From positions 1 to 5,654 of the forward strand of contig NYVM01000014.1 in NCBI GenBank assembly GCA_002684605.1: a DNA stretch of 5,654 nucleotides, written 5' to 3'. The DNA comes from Candidatus Pelagibacterales bacterium (GTDB lineage Bacteria > Pseudomonadota > Alphaproteobacteria > TMED109). Below the pieces are notes generated by a model. The model saw only the letters and a program-made list of their open reading frames with translations. It did not search any database and was not told the origin of the DNA. Shown here in pieces: positions 1-5,654 of this stretch. Within the stretch, counting starts at the first letter, position 1; every line of letters begins with the position of its first letter. A program made the translations under genes and the position numbers.

Positions 1-4
1 TATT

Positions 5-86
5 GGGGAGATACTCAAGCGGCCAACGAGGGCAGACTGTAAATCTGCTGTTTTTAACTTCGCAGGTTCGAATCCTGCTCTCCCCA
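5..86 (+). tRNA. tRNA-Tyr (anticodon GTA)
   Basis: This is a class II tRNA gene carrying tyrosine. The acceptor stem pairs 5-11 (GGGGAGA) with 79-85 (TCTCCCC), and A86 is the discriminator base. The anticodon stem pairs 32-36 (GCAGA) with 44-48 (TCTGC) around a seven-base loop with GTA at 39-41. The T arm is GCAGG/CCTGC (62-66 with 74-78) around TTCGAAT. The extended variable region after 48 is expected for bacterial tRNA-Tyr. CCA is not encoded. It is the first of three closely spaced tRNAs that are probably co-transcribed; the promoter would lie left of the window. Confidence 0.97.
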
Positions 87-107
87 CAATAGATAATTAA
101 TTTTCAA

Positions 108-180
108 GCGGGAGTAGCTCAGTTGGTAGAGCGTCAGCCTTCCAAGCTGAATGTCGCCGGTTCGAACCCGGTCTCCCGCT
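108..180 (+). tRNA. tRNA-Gly (anticodon TCC)
   Basis: A standard 73-base class I tRNA. The acceptor stem pairs GCGGGAG (108-114) with CTCCCGC (173-179), and T180 is the discriminator base. The anticodon stem pairs TCAGC (134-138) with GCTGA (146-150), with TCC at 141-143, which reads GGA/GGG glycine codons. The T arm has the GGTTCGAA core. CCA is not encoded. It lies 21 bases after tRNA-Tyr and 14 bases before tRNA-Thr, consistent with processing from one precursor. Confidence 0.97.
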
Positions 181-194
181 CAACCATAATTTAG

Positions 195-266
195 GCCGAT
201 GTAGCTCAGGGGTAGAGCGTTTCCTTGGTAAGGAAGAGGTCACGAGTTCAAATCTCGTCATTGGCT
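195..266 (+). tRNA. tRNA-Thr (anticodon GGT)
   Basis: A class I tRNA. The acceptor stem pairs GCCGATG (195-201) with CATTGGC (259-265), including one G-T wobble, and T266 is the discriminator base. CCA follows directly at 267-269, so this is the only tRNA of the three with a genomically present CCA. The anticodon stem pairs 220-224 with 232-236, and the loop TTGGTAA carries GGT at 227-229, reading ACC/ACT. It is the last member of the cluster. In many Flavobacteriia, as I recall, the tuf gene follows here; in this window an opposing PhyH-family gene follows instead. Confidence 0.96.
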
Positions 267-296
267 CCACTAATTTTCGTTTACACAAGATAGTTT

Positions 297-1007
297 TTAT
301 TTATTTCTTACTTTTCTTTTTCCCATATGATCTATACCTCTTGATCTTTCAAATAGAATCATTTTTTTGGGTCGAAAATTCAAGATTAATGCCCTTCTAT
401 TTTTTGAAGTAGTATTCCCTTTGCTAAAGTGAAGCGTATAACCGTCATGAAAAGTACAATCTCCTTCATTTAATTCTATAAAATTAGCCTTATTAATGTC
501 AGCTTTACAGCTAAGAGCTCCACCATTTATTATTGGTTTGTGTGTTTTAATTATCCTTTTTTTTCTTGGAATAAACCACATGCAACCATTTTCTTTATAT
601 GCTTTATCAAGAGCAATCCAGCAACTTACAGATCTTTTATCTGGCATATCAATCCAATAGGCTGCATCTTGATGCCATGGAGTAGGAGTATTTGTGTTTG
701 GACTTTTATTTATAAGCATATCGAAATCGAGATCCATATCGTCACCAAGTAAATATTTTGAATAATTTAGGGCATTAGAATATGCTGATGAATTTTTTAA
801 GTCTGGAATAACCAGACTTGGTCTCATGATTTGAGTAATTTTTTCAGAACCAATTTTTTCAGAGCCACCTAGATCACTCCTCAGATGTAAAGTGTTTTTA
901 TGATCATCAAGAATTTCATTATATAATATTTTTAATTGATTAACTGACTTGATATCTATTAAACTATTATGTTTTGAGAATCCATTTTTAACAAAATTCT
1001 TTTTCAT
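297..1007 (-). CDS. Phytanoyl-CoA dioxygenase (PhyH) family protein
   Basis: This 236-residue protein is a probable cytoplasmic Fe(II)/2-oxoglutarate-dependent oxygenase; it has no signal peptide or membrane segment. The double-stranded beta-helix signature is intact. WHQD gives the iron ligands His112 and Asp114. A WIALD-x-ENG-x-FIP segment, typical of PhyH, lies at about 130-147. GDCTFHDGYTLH supplies the distal iron ligand, most likely His193, and Arg204, eleven residues later, is the likely 2-oxoglutarate carboxylate binder. A C-terminal ER-x-x-GIDH stretch lies near 220-227. The family hydroxylates diverse small molecules and lipids, so the substrate cannot be named. The protein is somewhat shorter than many family members but appears complete. 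The ATG at 1007 is the natural start: no Shine-Dalgarno sequence is visible, as is usual in Bacteroidota. It is convergent with the tRNA cluster and divergent from the receptor gene. Confidence 0.88.
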   Translation of the reverse strand: MKKNFVKNGFSKHNSLIDIKSVNQLKILYNEILDDHKNTLHLRSDLGGSEKIGSEKITQIMRPSLVIPDLKNSSAYSNALNYSKYLLGDDMDLDFDMLINKSPNTNTPTPWHQDAAYWIDMPDKRSVSCWIALDKAYKENGCMWFIPRKKRIIKTHKPIINGGALSCKADINKANFIELNEGDCTFHDGYTLHFSKGNTTSKNRRALILNFRPKKMILFERSRGIDHMGKRKVRNK

Positions 1008-1117
1008 AATTCAACTGATTTTAAAATTTATTTTTTAACAAACAATATATATTTAAATTATTAAAAATTGTGTCAAAAAAACATAATTTTATAATTAAAT
1101 AAATCAAATAATCATAA
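1008..1117. promoter_or_regulatory. Divergent intergenic region between phyH-like gene and TonB receptor
   Basis: This 110-base, almost purely A+T gap must hold the promoters of both flanking genes. Toward the receptor, TATAAT at 1090-1095 lies 16 bases after TTGTGT (1068-1073). An overlapping TAATTTTA at 1084-1091 matches seven of the eight positions of the Bacteroidota -7 box TAnnTTTG, but its spacing to a TTG is wrong. Toward the phyH-like gene, TTGACA can be read on the - strand (complement of 1071-1076). In such AT-rich DNA these matches are weak. I see no convincing Fur box or long palindrome. Confidence 0.35.
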
Positions 1118-3132
1118 ATGAAAATTAAGTTATTTTTTCTTTTTTTAATCTTTGTTCCTTATTGTCTTAAAAGTCAGAAATTAACTTCGACTTCAACAAT
1201 CACTCTTGAAGAAGTTCAAATTAATAGTATTAAAATTTCCTCAAAAAAAAACAAGTTCCTCTTTCAATTAGCAAATTAAACTTTAAAAAAACACAAAAAA
1301 TATTTCAACAACTTTCTCTTCAAGAGTATTTAGAAGGAGTACCAGGCTTATTTTCTTTAAATTCAAATAATTATGCTCAGGATCTCAGAGTTTCAATTAG
1401 AGGTTTTGGAGCAAGATCCGCATTTGGAATAAGAGGGATAAATATAGTTGTAGATGGGATTCCTGAGACCACACCAGATGGTCAAGGACAAATAGATAAT
1501 GTTCCACTTGGTTTAATTGAGAATATTGAGATAATAAGAGGTCCATCAGCAAGCTTATATGGAAATGCAGCTGGTGGTGTGATTTTAATTAATACTATAG
1601 ATAAAACTTCTAAAGACACGTATAATTTTAAATACACTTTGGGAAGTTTTAGTCTTAATAACTATCAATTTTTAAGTTCTTTTAATAAAAAAAATACAAA
1701 CGCAATAATTTACCTAAATAGAACTGAAGCAAATGGCTTTAGAGATCATAGCTCATTAAAACAAAATATTCTAAATATTAAACTAAAACATACTGCTTCC
1801 AATTCCTCAGTAATAAGCTTTCAATTTAATTATACAAATAGCCCCCTTGCTCAGGATTCAGGTGGGCTAACAAAAGAAGAGGTTATGTCAAACAGAAATC
1901 AGGCAAGACAAAGAAATATTGATTATGATACTTATGAGAAAATTAATCAATTAAAACTAGGCCTTAGTTTGGATAAAAAGCTAAATAGTAAAATAGATTT
2001 TAACATTTATGGTTTTTTTGTGAATAGATTTTTTTATGGAAAACTTCCTTTTGAAAATGGAGGAATTGTTGATTTAGATAGATTTTATAGTGGATTTGGA
2101 ACCAGATTTAAATATAAAAGTTCAAATCCATATGTGACCAATAAGGTTCTATTTGGAATAGAATCTTCATTTCAGAATGATTACCGAAAACGTTATAAAA
2201 ATATAAAGGGCAAAGAAGGAGATAAAGTTTTTGATCAAAAAGAGATATTTAATAATATAGGTCTTTATTTGGTTGATGAAATAAAAATTAACAGATTTAT
2301 AGTTTTATCGAGTTTACGTTTTGATAACCTTCAGATTAGTACTAATAAAGTTATGTTTGATAAAAGATATAATGTTTTTAATCCAAGCATAGGAGTGAAC
2401 TATGATTTGAAAAACAATCAATATTTATTTATGAATTTTTCGACAAGTTTTGAAACTCCAACAATGTCAGAATTGTCTGCGAATCCAACCGGGGATGAAG
2501 GTTTCAATATAAACTTAAATCCATCTAAAGCACAAAACCATGAGGTAGGTTGGAAACTTTATAAACCCAAATTCTTATTTGAGGTTACAGCTTTTTATAT
2601 CAATAGCACAAATGAAGTACTACCATATGAGTTAGAAGAATTTCCTGGAAGATCTTTTTATAAAAATGCAGGATCAAATTTAAGAAGAGGTTTTGAAGTT
2701 TTTGCACAACTAAATTGGAAAGTTTTTAAATTTACAGGGAGTTATAGTTTTGCAAAATATACTTTTAAATACAACGAGGATAATCAAGAATCAAAACTGT
2801 TGAGTCTACCAGGAATTCCTAAAAGTCATTTGTATTTTAACATCGAATACATAAATGAAAATAATTGGATTACTAGATTGACTTTTGAAAATATCGGAGG
2901 CTTATATGCAAATAGTACCAACACTGTTTATGTGAATGCATTTCAAAAAACTCGTTTTCAAATTGGAAAATCCTTTAGTTTAAATAAGCTTAATGTAGAG
3001 TTACTTGGAGGAATCAATAATATTCTTAACTATAAGTATTTTGATAATATTAGACTTAATGCTTTTGGTTCAAGATTTTATGAGCCAGCTCCTCCAAGAA
3101 ATATTTATACAGGAATTTCTTTAAATTTTTAA
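1118..3132 (+). CDS. TonB-dependent outer-membrane receptor, YncD/PqqU-like, split by a frameshift
   Basis: This gene encodes an outer-membrane receptor importing a ligand with TonB energy. The ATG at 1118 opens a lysine-rich hydrophobic signal peptide (residues 1 to about 19, ending LKS/QK), followed by a TonB-box-like TITLEEVQI (27-35). That frame stops at 1277-1279. The continuation lies in the -1 frame and joins at the A run 1243-1251. Restored, the protein is about 671 residues. The plug (about 45-158) contains YAQDLRVSIRGFGARS, DGIPETTPDGQGQ and RGPSASLYGNAAGG. The barrel follows, with GFRDHS, DSGGLTKEE, FETPTMSELSANPTG and a terminal YEPAPPRN segment, ending in phenylalanine as outer-membrane barrels do. 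From memory these motifs match E. coli YncD (PqqU), so pyrroloquinoline quinone or another small cofactor is a possible ligand, unproven. There is no carboxypeptidase-like N-terminal domain and no SusD partner. Read alone, the second frame would start only at GTG 1579 and lose the plug. It is convergent with the DoxX-like pair, 11 bases apart. Confidence 0.85.
1243..1251 (+). other. A9 homopolymer: frameshift or slippage site in receptor gene
   Basis: Nine consecutive A residues lie where the signal-peptide frame (TCA AAA AAA AAC AAG) must pass into the plug frame (CTC AAA AAA AAA CAA). One extra A would join them, giving SSKKKQVPLS. The register also contains A AAA AAC at 1246-1252, a heptamer on which ribosomes could slip -1. 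Without a shift, translation gives a 53-residue peptide ending at 1277-1279. I see no strong downstream stem-loop, so RNA polymerase slippage, a DNA indel or a sequencing error all seem more likely than classical ribosomal frameshifting. Confidence 0.8.
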
Positions 3133-3143
3133 AGTTGATATAA

Positions 3144-3479
3144 TTATATATTGAGATAAAATATTATACCATTTATAATAGTATAGATTATTGCGGGTAA
3201 CATCATTTTGAATGAATCTTTAATTTTAATTCTAACACTTACAGCAATAATCATCATAATTGTTAGTCCAGCAGAAGAAATTATTAAAAAATGTTGAATT
3301 GCTAATCCTACTAAAAGCCCCATTCCTCCAATAAATTGAAATCCACCAATTAAGTATCTGTAATTTTTATAGCCCCATCTTTTATACTCCGAGGTCATTC
3401 TTCTAGAATTAAAAGAACCAATTCCATATATTAAAAAAGAAACTCCACTAAAAAGAACTAACAATAAGTTTATATTCAT
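3144..3479 (-). CDS. DoxX-like small integral membrane protein (second of tandem pair)
   Basis: A 111-residue inner-membrane protein with four predicted helices at about 5-22, 42-62, 66-84 and 92-109. Between helices 1 and 2 it has the pattern SEYKRWGYKNYRYLIGG, which matches the 'E-[FY]-K-x-[WY]-G-[YL]' signature I associate with the DoxX-like (DoxX_2) family. A basic loop (RIKIKDSFK) precedes helix 4. The family's biochemical role is poorly defined, so I assign no reaction. Its ATG lies only three bases after the stop of the upstream paralogue, so the two are co-transcribed and probably translationally coupled; they may form a hetero-oligomer (inference). It converges on the receptor gene with an 11-base gap and no room for a terminator. 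Confidence 0.72.
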   Translation of the reverse strand: MNINLLLVLFSGVSFLIYGIGSFNSRRMTSEYKRWGYKNYRYLIGGFQFIGGMGLLVGLAIQHFLIISSAGLTIMMIIAVSVRIKIKDSFKMMLPAIIYTIINGIIFYLNI

Positions 3480-3482
3480 TGA

Positions 3483-3827
3483 TTATATTATTCCATAATT
3501 AACTCCAGCTACAAGCAGCGAAAGTAAAAGAAGGATAAATGATGGAACATATTTCATTAATGGATTTCTAGCTTTTATGTGAGCTATTTGGGCACAGATC
3601 ATTAAAAAAGCCATTGACAAAGAAGATACTAAAATAACATCTTCATAAAAAATACCAACAATTAAGAGTGTAGAAAGTGAAATTTTGAAAGCACCAACAA
3701 TATTTCTTAGGGTATCAGATAGACCATATTGTTTAAATTCTTTCACAATGTTATCAAAACGAAACACCCAAACGTTAATTACTGAGATAGCAATGACTAT
3801 TTGAGAATATATAGCAATTTTTTCCAT
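3483..3827 (-). CDS. DoxX-like small integral membrane protein (first of tandem pair)
   Basis: A 114-residue protein with four predicted helices at about 5-21, 43-60, 64-84 and 92-110. It aligns along its whole length with its downstream neighbour: VKEFKQYGLSDTLRNIVGA against SEYKRWGYKNYRYLIGG, and HIKARNPLMKYVPS against RIKIKDSFKMMLPA. The two are therefore diverged tandem paralogues. The glutamate and the aromatic-glycine pair before helix 2 fit the DoxX-like (DoxX_2) family. The exact function is unknown. This gene leads the two-gene operon, and its start faces the divergent 143-residue membrane protein across 50 bases. The ATG at 3827 begins directly before the first helix, and no Shine-Dalgarno sequence is visible. 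Confidence 0.72.
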   Translation of the reverse strand: MEKIAIYSQIVIAISVINVWVFRFDNIVKEFKQYGLSDTLRNIVGAFKISLSTLLIVGIFYEDVILVSSLSMAFLMICAQIAHIKARNPLMKYVPSFILLLLSLLVAGVNYGII

Positions 3828-3877
3828 AATTACAATTTACGAATTTTAAATGTTATATTTAAATAAAGATAAATTTT
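3828..3877. promoter_or_regulatory. Short divergent promoter region between DoxX-like pair and 143-residue protein
   Basis: Only 50 bases separate two divergent starts, so promoters for both directions must overlap here or extend into the genes. On the + strand TATATTTA (3854-3861), and on the - strand TATCTTTA, each match seven of the eight positions of the Bacteroidota -7 box TAnnTTTG. Neither has a TTG at the expected upstream distance. The layout itself implies coordinated expression; the box calls are weak. Confidence 0.35.
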
Positions 3878-4309
3878 ATGAAAAAAGTATTTAATATTTC
3901 TCTTATGCTTATAGGAGTGACTCTTATAATTCTCGGTTTAAGATGGATGATTGTTGATCAGCCATGGATGTTAGATCAAGTTGCTAATGAAGAAAGATTA
4001 GGAATGACATTTGATCAACTTTTCAAAAGTGAAATAAATAAAACTTTGCCAGATTATTTAAAACAGATTTATAGATTTTTTGGCTTATGGGTTATAGTTA
4101 TAGGCCTTTTTATCTCAAGTCTTTCAAGAACTTCCTTTAGTTCAAATTCAAATATTAGAATAATACTTTTAACTTGTGTAGGATTTATGTGTTATTTTGG
4201 GCTGGCTTTAGCAGTTTTTTGGATTCCAAATTCTCCATTTATTTACCTCGGATGCGCTATGGTAATGTTACATGTAACTTCTTTTTACGCCCATACTAAG
4301 TATAAATAA
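3878..4309 (+). CDS. Uncharacterised four-helix membrane protein
   Basis: I do not recognise this 143-residue protein as a named family. It has predicted helices at about 5-25, 66-83, 93-113 and 119-137. After helix 1 comes a polar extracytoplasmic or cytoplasmic loop (26-64) holding DQPWMLDQVANEERLGMTF and an LPDYLKQIYRFFGLW segment that runs into helix 2. This loop looks more constrained than the helices, with several W, D, R and Y residues, and is the best candidate for a functional site (inference). The start ATG is followed by a Lys-Lys and a hydrophobic stretch, so the first helix may be an uncleaved signal anchor. It is divergent from the DoxX-like pair by 50 bases, which may share regulation, and convergent with acnB. 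The reading frame is clean and codon use matches its neighbours, supporting a real gene. Confidence 0.7.
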   Translation: MKKVFNISLMLIGVTLIILGLRWMIVDQPWMLDQVANEERLGMTFDQLFKSEINKTLPDYLKQIYRFFGLWVIVIGLFISSLSRTSFSSNSNIRIILLTCVGFMCYFGLALAVFWIPNSPFIYLGCAMVMLHVTSFYAHTKYK

Positions 4310-4374
4310 TTTTAACTTTCATGTCTAATAGATTTTATAGAGAATTTTTACAAATCTTCTTAGGTTAAAAATTA

Positions 4375-5654
4375 TTAATAAGAAAGCAGGTGACCAGGTT
4401 TTGAAGTCATTTTATTTAATGGAGGTGAAAATTGAGTTAGTTTAATACCCTTGACGGCTAATTTGTATTCTTTCATTGTGGGTGTTCTTCCAAGAATTGC
4501 AGTTAAAACTACAACTGGTGTAGAAGCAAGTAATGATTCCCCTTTTTTTCGATCTGAATCTTTTACAACCCTTCCTTTAAATAGTCGAGTAGATGTAGCC
4601 ATTACGGTATCACCTTTTTCAGCCTTCTCCTGGTTACCCATGCAAAGATTACACCCAGGACGTTCAAGATACAGGATATTGTCGTATTCAGTTCTAGCTG
4701 AACTTTTTGGGGCTGCATCATCAAATTCAAAACCAGAATATTTTTGAAGAATTTCCCAATCTCCTTCCTCTTTGAGCTCATCAATAATATTATATGTCGG
4801 AGCAGTAACAACTAAGGGGGATTTAAACTCAACTTTTCCATAAAATTCTTCAAGATTTTTTAACATTTTAGCTACAATTTTAATATCACCCTTGTGAACC
4901 ATACAGGAACCAACAAAACCAAGATCAACATGTTTTTTTCCATTGTAAAAAGAAAGTTCGCGTATGGTATCATGAGTGTATCGTTTGGATACATCATCAT
5001 TATGAACATCTGGATCAGCTATCATTGGTTCATTAATTATTTCTAAATCCACCACAAATTCAGCATAGTATTTAGCATTTTCATCAGGAGTTAAAGGTGG
5101 TTTTTTCCCTGATTTAATTTCATTTATTCTTTTATTTGCTATGTTAACTAGTCCTTGAAGGACTTGTTTCTCGTTATCCATACCTTTATCTACCATAGTT
5201 TGGATTCTTTTTTTTGCAATTACCAAAGATTCAATCAATGTATCGTCTTGAGAAATACAGATAGATGCTTTTGCTTTCATTTCAGCAGTCCAGTCAGTAA
5301 AAGTAAAAGCTTGATCTGATGGTAAAGTTCCTAAATGCACCTCTATGATTCTTCCTTGAAACACATTTTCTCCATCAAATTCAGCTAGCATTTGAGATTG
5401 AGTAGCATGAACCACGTCTCTAAAATCCATATGATCCTGCATTTTTCCTTTGAAAGTGACCTTTACTGATTCTGGAATTGGCATAGATGCCTCACCAGTA
5501 GCTAAGGCAAGTGCAACTGTACCTGAGTCAGCACCAAAAGCAACTCCTTTTGACATTCGAGTATGAGAGTCACCGCCAATAATCACAGACCAATCGTCAA
5601 CAGTAATATCATTTAGAACCTTGTGTATCACATCTGTCATTGGATGATATTTGT
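4375..5654 (-). CDS. acnB: Aconitate hydratase B, C-terminal part (5' end beyond window)
   Basis: AcnB interconverts citrate and isocitrate via cis-aconitate in the cytoplasmic TCA cycle, using a [4Fe-4S] cluster. The frame is open through the right edge (Lys-Tyr-His-Pro precede Met at 5640), so that Met is internal and the N-terminal part, about half of a roughly 920-residue protein, lies outside. Counting from that Met, the segment shows GGDSHTR at 22-28, PESVKVTFKGKMQ at 56-68, QAFTFTD at 110-116, FVGSCMVHKGD at 242-252 and ERPGCNLCMGNQEKA at 326-340. Cys246, Cys330 and Cys333 are the expected cluster ligands, and all are present. The spacing between the first two is longer than I recall for E. 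coli AcnB, with an insert including FDDAAPKSSARTEYDN, which I associate with the bacteroidotal form. The C terminus (GHLLSY) is natural. It is convergent with the 143-residue membrane protein across 65 bases. Confidence 0.95.
   Translation of the reverse strand, partial: KYHPMTDVIHKVLNDITVDDWSVIIGGDSHTRMSKGVAFGADSGTVALALATGEASMPIPESVKVTFKGKMQDHMDFRDVVHATQSQMLAEFDGENVFQGRIIEVHLGTLPSDQAFTFTDWTAEMKAKASICISQDDTLIESLVIAKKRIQTMVDKGMDNEKQVLQGLVNIANKRINEIKSGKKPPLTPDENAKYYAEFVVDLEIINEPMIADPDVHNDDVSKRYTHDTIRELSFYNGKKHVDLGFVGSCMVHKGDIKIVAKMLKNLEEFYGKVEFKSPLVVTAPTYNIIDELKEEGDWEILQKYSGFEFDDAAPKSSARTEYDNILYLERPGCNLCMGNQEKAEKGDTVMATSTRLFKGRVVKDSDRKKGESLLASTPVVVLTAILGRTPTMKEYKLAVKGIKLTQFSPPLNKMTSKPGHLLSY

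Noticed and set aside
97..288. A 63-codon open frame on the - strand across the tRNAs
   Set aside because: It is antisense to tRNA-Gly and tRNA-Thr. Its translation (with TRFELVTSS and GRPGSNRRH) is the well-known spurious product of reading bacterial tRNA genes backwards.
540..752. A 70-codon open frame on the + strand
   Set aside because: It lies wholly inside the PhyH-family gene on the other strand, whose catalytic motifs show which frame is real.
1579..3132. Separate 517-residue receptor starting at GTG 1579
   Set aside because: The same frame upstream (1237-1578) encodes a complete plug domain continuous with it, so the GTG is an internal valine and not a start.
3139..3148. Ten-base palindrome TATAATTATA between the convergent receptor and DoxX-like genes
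   Set aside because: It is pure A+T in an AT-rich window and overlaps a stop codon. It is not stable enough for a terminator and has no operator-like context.
4310..4374. Possible terminator between the 143-residue protein gene and acnB
   Set aside because: AGATTT (4330-4335) pairs with AAATCT (4352-4357), and TTTTAAC (4310-4316) with GTTAAAA (4364-4370). These stems are short, lack G-C pairs and have long loops, so they are expected by chance in such AT-rich DNA.
4451..4811. Open frames of 98 codons (+) and 69 codons (-) within the acnB region
   Set aside because: Both are shadows of acnB, whose frame carries the iron-sulfur cysteines and family motifs throughout.

Overview
The window is strongly AT-rich (about 70% A+T by eye). 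It looks like a piece of chromosome from a marine-type member of the Bacteroidota, most likely class Flavobacteriia. Supporting signs are the tRNA-Tyr/Gly/Thr cluster order, the lack of Shine-Dalgarno sequences before the starts, a long-form AcnB of bacteroidotal type, and a TonB-dependent receptor with a short lysine-rich signal peptide. The genus cannot be named from this sequence.

Layout, left to right: three tRNA genes on the + strand (Tyr-GTA, Gly-TCC, Thr-GGT; 5-269); a phytanoyl-CoA dioxygenase (PhyH) family gene on the - strand (297-1007); a 110-base divergent intergenic region (1008-1117); a TonB-dependent outer-membrane receptor on the + strand (1118-3132) that needs a frame change at a nine-A run (1243-1251) to be read in full; two tandem, near-abutting DoxX-like four-helix membrane protein genes on the - strand (3827 to 3144); a 50-base divergent gap; an uncharacterised four-helix membrane protein on the + strand (3878-4309); and the C-terminal part of aconitate hydratase B (acnB) on the - strand, running off the right edge (4375-5654).

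The genes do not form one pathway. The tRNAs and acnB are housekeeping genes. The receptor would import a scarce ligand across the outer membrane, powered by TonB/ExbBD encoded elsewhere. Its plug and barrel motifs resemble, from memory, those of E. coli YncD/PqqU, the pyrroloquinoline quinone receptor, but the ligand here is not proven. The divergent PhyH enzyme could share its control region, but nothing shows they work together. The two DoxX-like genes almost certainly form one transcription unit.

I found no CRISPR array, insertion sequence, integrase, toxin-antitoxin pair or defence system, and no clearly new multi-gene system. The most interesting observation is the A9 tract that splits the receptor into a signal-peptide frame and a plug-barrel frame. 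It could be transcriptional slippage or ribosomal recoding, a phase-variable switch, a recent inactivation, or a homopolymer sequencing error.
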